From an uncultured Bacillota bacterium (GTDB lineage Bacteria > Bacillota_I > Bacilli_A > RFN20 > CAG-826), in the NCBI GenBank assembly GCA_946612055.1, contig CAMOEH010000121.1, forward strand, positions 1-14,499: a DNA stretch of 14,499 nt, given 5' to 3'. Both the position numbers and the translations under genes were made by a program. The notes beneath the pieces were generated by a model that worked only from the letters and a program-made list of their open reading frames with translations, had not been told where the DNA came from and searched no databases. This document shows positions 1 through 8,252 of the stretch, one piece after another. Numbering within the stretch: position 1 is the first letter of the stretch; each line of letters opens with the position of its first letter.

Positions 1-1585
1 AGGCGATGATTATGAATTCGGGGAAATCACCGTCACCGATGCAATCGATGGCAAACTTCCTTGGACTTTTGTCTTGCTTGATCCTGCTGGGAAAAACATT
101 TCCAATAAGGCAAGCTTCAACGAACATGGGCGTCTTCATTTCAAGCCTCTAAGCATTGGTGAATACACGCTTCGCGTCCTTTCTAACGATTATTCGACCA
201 ATGCTGCAGCCAAGCGAATCTTGCTCAACGTCTTCCGTCACGAACATTATCCTGTTTTCGACGAAGATTATGTCTTCCCGATCAATGGTCGTTCTTCTTC
301 CGAATACATCATTCCTAAGGTCTCTGCCCACGATATTGATGATGGCGGCGATAACGAAATCAGCTACACGTATGGCGTCTATTACTATTCCGATTCCGGA
401 GTTCGTCGCGATGTGACCTTGTCCCAAAAAGAAAGTGGCGAATATTATTTCATCCCGAAAAAAGAATCCGCCTATCGAAACGACGGCATGGGCAAATATT
501 ACATCACCGTCAGCGCGAACAATTCCTATGGGGAAAGCGTCTTGGAACGGGAAATCTACGTGAAGCCCGATATCGTCGATGAGGCTTCGATGCTTCCGGA
601 GAATTATCTCGACGAAGACCGTTGGACCTTAAACGATTACAACACCTTTGGTGAAAGCGATATTACCTTAATTGGCAATACGAGCTATAAAGCGGGCCTT
701 AAATTGGATAAAGGCATCTTCTTATATTTCTCGGTGGAACAATTGCTTGATAAGACCGGTTTGGACAACTGGTTCTCCTTCGGCTTTACCACCCATCCAG
801 GCGAAGGGAAATATGGCGCGGGAACCCAAGGCTTATATTTCATGTTCTTCTATCAAAACGGGGCCTTCCGTTACAACATGCAATATGTGACGAATGAAGG
901 CGTCGCGATCGATATTAAAAACAATGAACCTCTTGCCTCCGATTTCTCGGGAGAAACTAGCCTTGCGGTTTATCCTTTCGATGAAAGCCTAGATCCCACG
1001 ATGTATGACAACATCGATGTTGCTCTCAATGGTGGCAAAGTCGATTCCTTCGAAATCTATAAGATTGCTCGTTCTGAGATGACCGATGACGAAGGCTTTG
1101 TCTATCTCAATTTCGGCTATAGCAATGCTGGCGAGCACACGAGCCTCGATCCATTCGGAACCAATAACCCTATTGTCCATCTCCATCGCCTTCGCATCGC
1201 GGATAAAAAAGCTCCTGTCCTCACTTTATTAGGAGATGTTCCTACCTCAGGAAAAGCAGGGGAAAGAATCACTTTCCCTGGCGTCAAAGCCGTTGATGAA
1301 ACCGATGGAGAGGTGGAAGCCTATTTGTCTTCGATTGTCGGGCCAGATGGCGTGGCGATTACCGTCATCAATAACGTAGCGGTTTTCCCAAAAGCCGGAG
1401 AATATATCGTTTCCTATAAGGCGGTTGATTATTCTGGCAATATCGGCTCGATCGAGAAAACGATTCTTATTAGCAAAAAAGGTGGGTGCAAAGGAGCGAT
1501 CATTCCCGCTTCTTCTGTTGGTTTAATCGCCTTAATTGGAGCAATCCTCCTTGCTTGGAATAGGAGAAAAGAACGTGAAGATTGA
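1..1585 (+). CDS. Surface-anchored Ig-like/lectin-like protein, 5'-truncated by the window
   Basis: The reading frame is open from base 2, so the visible 527 residues are the C-terminal part of a larger protein and no start is visible. I see two N-terminal Ig/cadherin-like beta domains (about residues 1-85 and 90-190), then a Trp/Phe/Tyr-rich region (about 200-400) that looks like a jelly-roll lectin or LamG-type module. A last Ig-like domain (about 402-493) has the KAVDETDGEV and YKAVDYSGN pattern of bacterial HYR/DUF5011-like repeats. The tail is GGCKG, a hydrophobic stretch (about 499-519) and a basic end (RRKERED), which suggests a membrane anchor with no LPXTG motif. It is probably an extracellular glycan-binding or adhesion protein. 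It overlaps the downstream alpha-galactosidase gene by 11 bases, which suggests one operon. The ligand is unknown and the domain calls come from pattern only. Confidence 0.75.
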   Translation, partial: GDDYEFGEITVTDAIDGKLPWTFVLLDPAGKNISNKASFNEHGRLHFKPLSIGEYTLRVLSNDYSTNAAAKRILLNVFRHEHYPVFDEDYVFPINGRSSSEYIIPKVSAHDIDDGGDNEISYTYGVYYYSDSGVRRDVTLSQKESGEYYFIPKKESAYRNDGMGKYYITVSANNSYGESVLEREIYVKPDIVDEASMLPENYLDEDRWTLNDYNTFGESDITLIGNTSYKAGLKLDKGIFLYFSVEQLLDKTGLDNWFSFGFTTHPGEGKYGAGTQGLYFMFFYQNGAFRYNMQYVTNEGVAIDIKNNEPLASDFSGETSLAVYPFDESLDPTMYDNIDVALNGGKVDSFEIYKIARSEMTDDEGFVYLNFGYSNAGEHTSLDPFGTNNPIVHLHRLRIADKKAPVLTLLGDVPTSGKAGERITFPGVKAVDETDGEVEAYLSSIVGPDGVAITVINNVAVFPKAGEYIVSYKAVDYSGNIGSIEKTILISKKGGCKGAIIPASSVGLIALIGAILLAWNRRKERED

Positions 1586-3602
1586 ACCTGGCTCTTATCC
1601 TCTTTCTTCCGGGACGCTTTCTCTTCCTCTATTCGTGGAAGATAGCGGCCATTTAGGCGTAGGGAAGAAAACTCCATTCCTAGAGGACATCCATTGCGAT
1701 TTCCCGTTGATTTTCTCTTCTTTTGGTTCGGTTGATTTTCGGGAGATGAGTCTGCTTGTCGTCGATGAACGAGGCTATGGGTCAAGGCGTTTCCTTCCCA
1801 AAGAAATCAAAGAAGGGAAGCCCATCGAAGATGCCTTGCCTCATCCTTATGGAGAAAGCAAAATCACCGAAATCGTTTATGAAGATGATTCGGGCGATCT
1901 TCGCGTCCATCAATTCATCAAAAGCTATGAAGAGAATGCTTTTTCCTTCTCTTTGCAAATCGAAAATATTGGGAACAAAGACCTTTGGATTCGACGTGCG
2001 TTTTCTTTTGAATACCCCTTAGAAGGAAAAGGATATGAAATCATCTCCTTCCCCGGAAGATGGGGTGCGGAAAGAAATGCTTCAAAGACGACATTAAGCC
2101 AAGGCGAATTCCTTCAGCAATCCATCTGCGGCATTTCCTCTAGCTTTGCTAATCCGATGCTTTTGATTGCAAAAGAAGATGTTTGCTATGGCATGTCCCT
2201 CGTCTATTCTGGCAACCATAAAGAAATCGTCTCCGTTTCCCATTTGGGAAGCACGAAGATTCTAATTGGGATGAATGATTTCTTGTTGAACATCCCCTTG
2301 AAGCCAAAAGAAATCTTTGCCACGCCAGAAGCAATTTTCACCTATGGGAAAAGCGTGGATGACGTGCAAGCGAATTTCTCTTCTTTTACGCGTAAGCACA
2401 TTTTAAGAAGGCTATCTCCGAGGCCCGTTGTTTATAACACTTGGGAAGGATCGGAATACGATATCGGGGCCAACAAATGGAAGGTGCTTGCCCAAAAAGC
2501 TTCTCAAATCGGATGTGATGTTTTCCTATTCGACGATGGCTGGTATTATGGCCGAACTTCCGATAAGACGCATCTTGGGGATTGGAGGCTAGATTCCAAA
2601 CGCTTAGGCGCGACCTTTGATGAGATTAATGAATATCTTTCTTCTCTCCATTTGAAACTAGGGCTTTGGATTGAGCCAGAGATGGCTTCTTTAGACGCGG
2701 ATATCGTTAAGAACAACCCTTCCTTTATCCTTCGTCGAGAAGGAGCGGAGCCTTTGCTTTGCCGTAATCAGGTGGTTTTAGATCTAGCCAACGATCAAGT
2801 CATCTCCTATTTGAAGAAAGAATTGTCTTATTTATTCTTGTCTTCGCGCGTTGCTTATGTGAAATGGGATTTCAATCGCCTATTGACGGATGTGGAAAGT
2901 TCCCATTGTTTAGGAGGAGAATATTTCCATCGTTTCATCCTCGGCTATTACGAATTGCTCTCCTATTTAAGGAAAGTCTTCCCCGAGATTATTTTTGAAG
3001 GATGTGCTTCCGGAGGGGCGAGATTTGATTTGGGATGCCTATGCTATCTTGATTGCATCTGGACTAGCGATAACACCGACCCTTATGACCGTCTTAACAT
3101 TCAAGAAGGGACATCGTTAGGATATCCATTAGCTTGTATCTCCAACCATTATTCGGCTTCTCCTAACGTCAATACGCGACGGCAGGCAAGCCAATTATCG
3201 CGAGCTACGGTTGCTTTGTTTGGCCCTTTTGGGGTGGAATGCAATTTGCTCCATTGTCGAGAAGAAGAATTGCTTTATTTAAAGCAAGTCATCGCCTTTT
3301 ACAAAGAACATCAAGAAGATTTGCTTGTCGGCGATTATCACCTTTTGCTGCCGGTGGAAGACAAAGAGCATTATGGCTGGCTTGTGAAAAAGGAAGGGAC
3401 CATGTATGTCCTTTTAGCAAGCCGAGACGGGAGCAAAGTTGATATTGATCTCCCTTATATCGACCCGAAGAAAGAATACAAAATAACGCCTTTCCTCGAA
3501 GAAGGATTCTTCCTTATGGGCAAAGACATCAATAAGAGGCTTTCCTTAAAACAAGACAAGGCCATGCAAGTTGCTTTCTATGTTGTGGAGGAAAAACAAT
3601 GA
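1575..3602 (+). CDS. Alpha-galactosidase, glycoside hydrolase family 36
   Basis: This enzyme hydrolyses terminal alpha-1,6-galactose from raffinose-type oligosaccharides or galactosides. There is no signal peptide, so it should act in the cytoplasm on imported sugars. With the GTG start at 1575 the protein has 675 residues, slightly shorter than the usual 720-740. Motifs of the family are clear: a beta-sandwich N-terminal domain, NTWEGSEYDIG, LFDDGW (D320, D321, substrate contact), KWDFNR with the predicted nucleophile D432, CASGGARFD, and SDNTDPYDR with the predicted acid/base D499. I chose GTG 1575 because AGGAG lies 8 bases upstream (1562-1566). The in-frame TTG at 1536 has no better site and would lengthen the overlap with the surface-protein gene. 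Its stop overlaps the next start (ATGA). No sugar transporter is present in the window, so the exact substrate is open. Confidence 0.93.
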   Translation: MKIEPGSYPLSSGTLSLPLFVEDSGHLGVGKKTPFLEDIHCDFPLIFSSFGSVDFREMSLLVVDERGYGSRRFLPKEIKEGKPIEDALPHPYGESKITEIVYEDDSGDLRVHQFIKSYEENAFSFSLQIENIGNKDLWIRRAFSFEYPLEGKGYEIISFPGRWGAERNASKTTLSQGEFLQQSICGISSSFANPMLLIAKEDVCYGMSLVYSGNHKEIVSVSHLGSTKILIGMNDFLLNIPLKPKEIFATPEAIFTYGKSVDDVQANFSSFTRKHILRRLSPRPVVYNTWEGSEYDIGANKWKVLAQKASQIGCDVFLFDDGWYYGRTSDKTHLGDWRLDSKRLGATFDEINEYLSSLHLKLGLWIEPEMASLDADIVKNNPSFILRREGAEPLLCRNQVVLDLANDQVISYLKKELSYLFLSSRVAYVKWDFNRLLTDVESSHCLGGEYFHRFILGYYELLSYLRKVFPEIIFEGCASGGARFDLGCLCYLDCIWTSDNTDPYDRLNIQEGTSLGYPLACISNHYSASPNVNTRRQASQLSRATVALFGPFGVECNLLHCREEELLYLKQVIAFYKEHQEDLLVGDYHLLLPVEDKEHYGWLVKKEGTMYVLLASRDGSKVDIDLPYIDPKKEYKITPFLEEGFFLMGKDINKRLSLKQDKAMQVAFYVVEEKQ

Positions 3603-5347
3603 AGAAAACATTTTTTCTACCATTAATTGTTTTCCTTCTTTCGGCTTGCTCTTTCCCTGAAATCAGCACCTCGTCTTCCTTTTCTAGCGAGGATTCAAGC
3701 TCGGATTATTCTGATCCTGGCACCCAAACTATTGAGCCAAGCGAAGAACCGAGTAGCGAAAGCTCGGCTAGTGAAAGTTCAGCAAGCGAGCCTTCTTCAT
3801 CGACAACTTCTTCAAGCCAATCTTCTTCAGAAAGCTCGTCATCTCAGGAGGAATTGATCATGACCCCGATTTCATTCCCGCAAGCCCGTTCCTTGAACGA
3901 AAATGAACTTGCTTCTTATATTGGAAACGACGTCAAAGACAATAACGGCTGGGTCAATTCCGCCCATGCGGACGGATTGATCATCTCGCCTTATTTCCGT
4001 GTTGTCGCTGACCGTAAATACGTTTCGGTTTATGCCACAAGGACTACTTACGGAGCCCATAGCTTCTCGATGTTTGATGTCCCCGAAGATTGCTTCCCAT
4101 TGGAATTGACCATTTCTTCCAAAGAAAATGAAAGCTGGAATAGCGTGACCATTTTGCCGAAAAACAAATGCACGTCCTCTCTTTCTAACGGCAAGATTAC
4201 CCTTACGATTCCTGAACCTGGTAACTACACGGTTTTGCCAGATGGAGAAAACACCAAACCTTTGACAATCTTTGCTTACAAAAAGGAAGCGGTGGAGATT
4301 CCTGCTGGATATAGCAAGAAAGTCCTCTCTCCCGGCGATCATGGGACTTTGGTTTTCGGAAAAGAGAAAACCGTTTTGGTCCTGGAAAAAGGATTCCATC
4401 GAATCAACCGGATCGAACTGAAATCAAACTGCATGATTTTGTTTGAATCCGGAGCCCAGGTTGAAGCCCAGAATTCCTTTGATGGAGAGACTCCATTGCT
4501 TAATCCTGATTGGGCGGGGATGACGCGTTATCAAGCCTTCCTCCATGGCCAAAACATCCATAACGTTCAAATCAAAGGACATGCCTATATTGATTTAACG
4601 CGCCTAGATTGGCACGCAAGATTAGGATGCTATTTCGAGAATTGCTTCGATTTGGCCTTTGAAGGATTTGCTTTGGTCAATTCCCCAGAATGGACTTTGG
4701 AGTTGATGAATTGCCACGATTCCCTTATCCAAGATTGCTCGATCTTTGGATACCGTCAAAATTCTGATGGCTTTGCGATTGTTGATTCTTATAATGTGCA
4801 GGTGAAATCTTGCTTTGCCCGTTCTGGCGATGACCTATTCGAAGTCAAAACGATGAATGGCTCTTTGACGACCCCTGTATCTAACATCGTTTTCGATGAA
4901 TGCGTTGGTTGGCCGGATAAATGCCGCGGATTCGGCATCATCCACGAAACCCAAAGAAATATCTCCGATGTTACCTATTCCCATATCACGGTCATCTCCG
5001 CTCCGGCGGATTGGATGGATGCTTTAGGCGCATTAGTTGTCATCGTCGCAGGGAATTCCACAATTTCCAATATCACCTTCTCCGACGTCGATATCCATCA
5101 ATGTTCCTTCTACCCAATCAATTTGACGCTTCATGAAGAATCTGCTTCGGGGGTGATCAATGAGATCCATTTCCAAAACATCAAGATTCCTAATGACAAC
5201 AAGATTCGCCTTTGCAATTCCTCCTCTTCTGGTGAAATCAAAAACATCGAATTTGATTCTATCTACCGAAAAGGAAGCCGCGTGAATACGACGCTAGGCC
5301 TGAAATTAAATTTAACCGGGACGATTGGAACGGTTACGGTGAAATAA
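3599..5347 (+). CDS. Secreted lipoprotein with GH28-like right-handed beta-helix
   Basis: The 582-residue protein starts with a lipoprotein signal peptide: MKK, a hydrophobic core, and lipobox LSAC with the acylated Cys at 17. A Ser/Glu/Thr-rich stalk follows (about 18-86), then a short beta-rich domain, then from about residue 240 a beta-helix of the pectate-lyase fold. Its core resembles polygalacturonases (GH28): NSDGF with D390 and SGDDLFEVK with D411 and D412. The 21/22-residue spacing matches the three catalytic Asp of GH28. The GHG motif appears as GFG (F445), so the usual His is absent; H449 lies close by. It is probably an outer-face glycan hydrolase, lyase or binding protein feeding the GH36 enzyme upstream, with which it shares an ATGA overlap. 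The family (GH28 or another polysaccharide beta-helix) and substrate are not certain. Confidence 0.82.
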   Translation: MKKTFFLPLIVFLLSACSFPEISTSSSFSSEDSSSDYSDPGTQTIEPSEEPSSESSASESSASEPSSSTTSSSQSSSESSSSQEELIMTPISFPQARSLNENELASYIGNDVKDNNGWVNSAHADGLIISPYFRVVADRKYVSVYATRTTYGAHSFSMFDVPEDCFPLELTISSKENESWNSVTILPKNKCTSSLSNGKITLTIPEPGNYTVLPDGENTKPLTIFAYKKEAVEIPAGYSKKVLSPGDHGTLVFGKEKTVLVLEKGFHRINRIELKSNCMILFESGAQVEAQNSFDGETPLLNPDWAGMTRYQAFLHGQNIHNVQIKGHAYIDLTRLDWHARLGCYFENCFDLAFEGFALVNSPEWTLELMNCHDSLIQDCSIFGYRQNSDGFAIVDSYNVQVKSCFARSGDDLFEVKTMNGSLTTPVSNIVFDECVGWPDKCRGFGIIHETQRNISDVTYSHITVISAPADWMDALGALVVIVAGNSTISNITFSDVDIHQCSFYPINLTLHEESASGVINEIHFQNIKIPNDNKIRLCNSSSSGEIKNIEFDSIYRKGSRVNTTLGLKLNLTGTIGTVTVK

Positions 5348-6529
5348 TTAATGTTCAAAGAGAAGGGCGGAGACAATCTGCCCTTCTTTTCTTTCGGGGA
5401 TAACGTCCCCTTCTAACAAAGGAGCTAAATATTCTTTGAAAGCAGGCACATCGATTTGTCCTGGGCCGATAATCCAAGAAGAGGGGAAATAACGGGTTTC
5501 TCCTGCGATTTTCTCTACCGGAGTCGCTTGCAATGAACTCCGATAAGGACGATTGCTTTCCCTATGGATTGTCACCATTTTGGATGTTTCGCCTTTTAAG
5601 GCTAGTTTCACGGCATAAGAAGTGACATCAATAGCTTCTTGCTGATCGGCTTTGCTGATATGAGAAATGTCGCAGCGCGAAAGCAAAGAAAGACCAATGC
5701 CACGCGAGGGGATCCCTAGTTTTTTGGTGACCATTTTAGCGAGGACGTGTACGAATCCTTCTTGGTATCCGTGGCCGAATTCATCAACGAACAAGGGGTC
5801 ACCTTGCAACGCTTTGACGCCTTCGGATATCGCGACAAGGACCCGTTTCTTTTCTTGATAGGTTTTCTCAATTTGCTTTAAGAAGATATCCAAATCGAAA
5901 TCCATCTCTGGCAAATAAACATAATCAGGAGCGTAAGGCTCTTCGATTAAAGCGGTGGAGGCGGTTAGCCAGCCAGCATCTCGTCCAATGACCTCGACGA
6001 TCGTTACTTTGCCTTTATCGTAAGAAGAGATATCAATCGATAGGTTACGGAGATTATCGATGATGGATTTGCAACAAGACCCATACCCTGGGCAATGATC
6101 GGTTTCATCAAGATCGTTATCGACCGTCTTGGGGATGCCGATGACTTTAATGTCGGGGAAACGCTTCGCTAAATGAGCGCATGTATCCATCGAATCGTTG
6201 CCCCCATTGACGAAAACAAGATCGATATCATGCCGTTTCAAGGTGGCTTCGATGGCTTGGAAAGTTTCTTCGTCATCCGCTTTTAGGCGATGCCTGCTAG
6301 AGCCTAAGGCACTTCCTGGGGTTTGAAGCAGCAATTCAAGCTGTTCTTCTTCCAAAGAAGACAAGTCAATCAAATCATCGCGAATCAGACCATCGATGCC
6401 GAACTTCGCTCCATAGATTTTGCTGATTTCGGAATGAGAAAGGCATTGCTTCACATACCCGTATAAAGAAGCGTTGATAACGGAGGTTGGACCTCCAGAT
6501 TGAAGATAGACCGCGGAATGGGTTTTCAT
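5348..6529 (-). CDS. pfp: 6-phosphofructokinase, predicted pyrophosphate-dependent
   Basis: It phosphorylates fructose 6-phosphate to fructose 1,6-bisphosphate. The 393-residue protein has the PFK fold motifs SGGPTSVIN at the N terminus, GGNDSMDT, GIPKTVDNDLDETD and IGRDAGWLT. Two positions decide the phosphoryl donor: ATP enzymes have Gly in GGDGS and GIPG, while here these are Asp (GGND, D112) and Lys (GIPK, K134), the known signature of PPi-dependent enzymes. The catalytic Asp pair of TVDND is present. I chose ATG at 6529 because it starts ten residues before SGGPT, as in relatives; its AAAGG is too close to be a good ribosome site. The TTG at 6553 (401 residues) has none either. The gene is divergent from prs, and its stop codon touches the stop of the convergent lipoprotein gene. 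The donor prediction is inference from two residues. Confidence 0.9.
   Translation of the reverse strand: MKTHSAVYLQSGGPTSVINASLYGYVKQCLSHSEISKIYGAKFGIDGLIRDDLIDLSSLEEEQLELLLQTPGSALGSSRHRLKADDEETFQAIEATLKRHDIDLVFVNGGNDSMDTCAHLAKRFPDIKVIGIPKTVDNDLDETDHCPGYGSCCKSIIDNLRNLSIDISSYDKGKVTIVEVIGRDAGWLTASTALIEEPYAPDYVYLPEMDFDLDIFLKQIEKTYQEKKRVLVAISEGVKALQGDPLFVDEFGHGYQEGFVHVLAKMVTKKLGIPSRGIGLSLLSRCDISHISKADQQEAIDVTSYAVKLALKGETSKMVTIHRESNRPYRSSLQATPVEKIAGETRYFPSSWIIGPGQIDVPAFKEYLAPLLEGDVIPERKEGQIVSALLFEH
5361..5395 (+). terminator. Intrinsic terminator of the glycan operon, inside the opposite gene
   Basis: AGAAGGGC (5361-5368) pairs perfectly with GCCCTTCT (5380-5387) around an 11-base loop, and TTTCTTTC follows. 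It lies 13 bases after the lipoprotein stop and within the last codons of the minus-strand phosphofructokinase gene, so coding sequence doubles as terminator. It is oriented for the forward operon, since the minus-strand side lacks a good T-run. Confidence 0.8.
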
Positions 6530-6585
6530 CCTTTCAATATACCGCTTGGCCAAAATAATGGGTGCACGAATTGATGAAACTTTTA

Positions 6586-6599
6586 AGTAAGCGCTTCCT
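6586..6599. promoter_or_regulatory. cre-like (CcpA/LacI-family) operator between pfp and prs
   Basis: AGTAAGCGCTTCCT fits the cre consensus TGWAARCGYTWNCW at 13 of 14 positions (first base A instead of T). It sits in the divergent intergenic region and could serve both genes. Promoter hexamers here are weak: a TATACT at 6624-6629 could be the prs -10, but I see no clear -35. Confidence 0.6.
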
Positions 6600-6675
6600 T
6601 ATCCTGGCCCTATGGGATTGGAATATACTAATAAAGTGAAAAGCAAAGATCGCAAAACGCGGCAAGGGGGAATTT

Positions 6676-7650
6676 ATGCTTAAGAATTCGGTTTTGTTTT
6701 CGCTATCGGCCAATGAGGAATTAGCTTCTTCGATCGCCAAAAAGCTTGGCGTGCCTCTAGGACAACGAATCATCCGTCGTTTCCCTTCGGGAGAAACGAT
6801 TGTCGAACCCAACGAATCCGTTCGCGGAAAAGACGTTTTCATCGTTCAATCCACCTGCCCCCCGGTCAATGACAATTTGATGGAGGTTCTTATCTTCATC
6901 GATGCTTTACGCCGTTCTTCGGCCAAAGAAATCAATTTGATCGTCCCTTATTTTGGCTATGCTAGACAAGATCGAAAAGCCAAACCTCGCCAGCCGATTA
7001 CCGCGGCTTTGGTTGCCCATTTGCTTACCACGGCTGGAGTTCACCGCGTCGTCACGGTCAATCTCCATGCCGCCCAGATCCAAGGATTCTTCTCTTGCCT
7101 TGTCGATGATTTGTCCGCGGTTCCTTTATTAGGCAACGCGATCAAAGCCGAACATAAAGATCTCTCGGATATTGTTGTTGTCTCCCCGGACCATGGCGGA
7201 GTTAACCGGGCTAGAGATTTGGCCGAAATGTTCTCCGCTCCCATCGCCATCATCGATAAAAGACGTAAGAGCAACCTCGAACCCGAATGCATGAACATCA
7301 TCGGTGATGTCGCGGGCAAAGATTGTTACATGGTCGACGATATGATCGATACGGGCCGTTCGGCTTGCATTGGCGCAAGCGCTTTGAAGAAAGCGGGTGC
7401 CAAATCCGTTAAAATCGCTGCGATCCACCCCGTTTTCTCTGATCCGTGCTATGATTTGCTCTCGGAAGGCTATTTCGATGAAATCATCGTGACCGATTCG
7501 ATTCCTCTTCCAGAGAAATTCGTCTCTCTTCCCATCCGCGTTGTTAGCCTCGCGGACATGCTAGCTGAATGCATCGACCGCATCGTCCATAACGCTCCGC
7601 TATCTGCCGTTTATGTCGCCTATGGAGACCCGCTATCGGCCAAAAATTAA
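6676..7650 (+). CDS. prs: Ribose-phosphate pyrophosphokinase (PRPP synthetase, class I)
   Basis: It makes PRPP from ribose 5-phosphate and ATP in the cytoplasm, the substrate for every phosphoribosyltransferase in this window. The 324 residues match the usual length. Family motifs in order are FPSGE (about 36), FGYARQDRKA (93-102), NLHAAQIQGFF (129-139), SPDHGGVNRAR (170-180), IIDKRRK (192-198) and the PRPP loop VDDMIDTGRS (220-229, with D221 and D222). The PRPP loop differs a little from the common DTAGT form. The ATG at 6676 has AGGGGG five bases upstream. The apt start follows four bases after the stop, so the two are surely co-transcribed. A cre-like site lies about 80 bases upstream of the start, suggesting carbon-source control of PRPP supply. 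Confidence 0.97.
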   Translation: MLKNSVLFSLSANEELASSIAKKLGVPLGQRIIRRFPSGETIVEPNESVRGKDVFIVQSTCPPVNDNLMEVLIFIDALRRSSAKEINLIVPYFGYARQDRKAKPRQPITAALVAHLLTTAGVHRVVTVNLHAAQIQGFFSCLVDDLSAVPLLGNAIKAEHKDLSDIVVVSPDHGGVNRARDLAEMFSAPIAIIDKRRKSNLEPECMNIIGDVAGKDCYMVDDMIDTGRSACIGASALKKAGAKSVKIAAIHPVFSDPCYDLLSEGYFDEIIVTDSIPLPEKFVSLPIRVVSLADMLAECIDRIVHNAPLSAVYVAYGDPLSAKN

Positions 7651-7654
7651 AAAC

Positions 7655-8173
7655 ATGATCAAACTAGAAAATTACATCCGCGTTATTGAAGGATTTCCTA
7701 ACCCCGAAATCTCATTCAAAGACATTTCCCCTCTTCTTGCCGATAAAGATGCGCTACGTGAATGCGTTAAGCAGATCGCATCCATCGCCAAAGAGATGAA
7801 GCCTGACCTCATCATTGGGCCGGAAGCCCGCGGCTTTGTTATTGGCTCGCCAGTAGCTTATGAATTAGGCGTTGGCTTTGCTATGGCTAGAAAGCATGGC
7901 AAATTGCCAGGAGAAGTTCTTGCCGAAGATTATGACCTTGAATATGGTAAGGCCACGATTGAGCTTCCCGCTTTTGCTTTGAAGAAGGGGCAACGTGTCG
8001 TTTTAATCGATGATCTTCTTGCTACGGGCGGGACGTTACAAGCCCTTGTGAACCTCGTAGAAAAAGAAGGCGCGAAGGTTGTTGGCATCATCACCGTCAT
8101 CGAATTAGAAGAATTCCAAGCGGCCAAACATTTCTCCGCTCCATACCATTCCCTCATCCGTTATTATCATTAA
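7655..8173 (+). CDS. apt: Adenine phosphoribosyltransferase
   Basis: It converts adenine and PRPP to AMP and PPi (purine salvage, cytoplasm). With ATG 7655 the protein has 172 residues, the family norm, and begins IKLENYIRVIEGFPNP, then FKDISPLL, as Apt proteins do. The type I PRPP loop VVLIDDLLATGGTLQAL has acidic residues D119 and D120, and GPEARGF and ARKHGKLPG fit the purine-binding and flexible-loop regions. Upstream in-frame ATGs at 7613 and 7622 would only add residues overlapping prs and do not fit the family. There is no good Shine-Dalgarno before 7655, and the prs stop is four bases away, so translation is probably coupled to prs. A perfect cre-like site starts seven bases after its stop. 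Confidence 0.95.
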   Translation: MIKLENYIRVIEGFPNPEISFKDISPLLADKDALRECVKQIASIAKEMKPDLIIGPEARGFVIGSPVAYELGVGFAMARKHGKLPGEVLAEDYDLEYGKATIELPAFALKKGQRVVLIDDLLATGGTLQALVNLVEKEGAKVVGIITVIELEEFQAAKHFSAPYHSLIRYYH

Positions 8174-8179
8174 TTTTCT

Positions 8180-8193
8180 TGAAAGCGTTTTCA
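8180..8193. promoter_or_regulatory. cre-like (CcpA/LacI-family) operator, perfect consensus match
   Basis: TGAAAGCGTTTTCA matches TGWAARCGYTWNCW at all 14 positions. It lies just after the apt stop and is directly followed by TAGAAT (8194-8199), a 5-of-6 match to a -10 hexamer, so a repressor bound here would block RNA polymerase. A -35 is not obvious. It lies upstream of the uraA leader. Confidence 0.72.
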
Positions 8194-8252
8194 TAGAATT
8201 TGGTGAAAAATCCGCTTTTGAAAGAGGCCATCGATTGTATTCGCGAAAGCTT

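Noticed and set aside
1536..1574. Longer TTG start for the alpha-galactosidase
   Set aside because: It would encode 13 extra residues inside the membrane anchor region of the previous gene, while GTG 1575 has a well-placed AGGAG.
3684..3852. Repetitive Ser-codon tract resembling a tandem repeat
   Set aside because: It is a low-complexity Ser/Glu stalk of the lipoprotein with mixed Ser codons, and no regular repeat unit was found.
3872..4399. 175-residue minus-strand open frame
   Set aside because: It lies wholly inside the lipoprotein gene, has unnatural composition, and the sense frame has a signal peptide and family motifs.
6482..6496. GGAGGT-TGG-ACCTCC inverted repeat
   Set aside because: It falls in the pfp codons for the conserved SGGPT motif, so it is explained by coding constraint; there is no T-run or start nearby.
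7613..7654. Longer apt start overlapping prs
   Set aside because: The added residues do not resemble Apt N termini, and the ATG at 7655 gives the usual family length.
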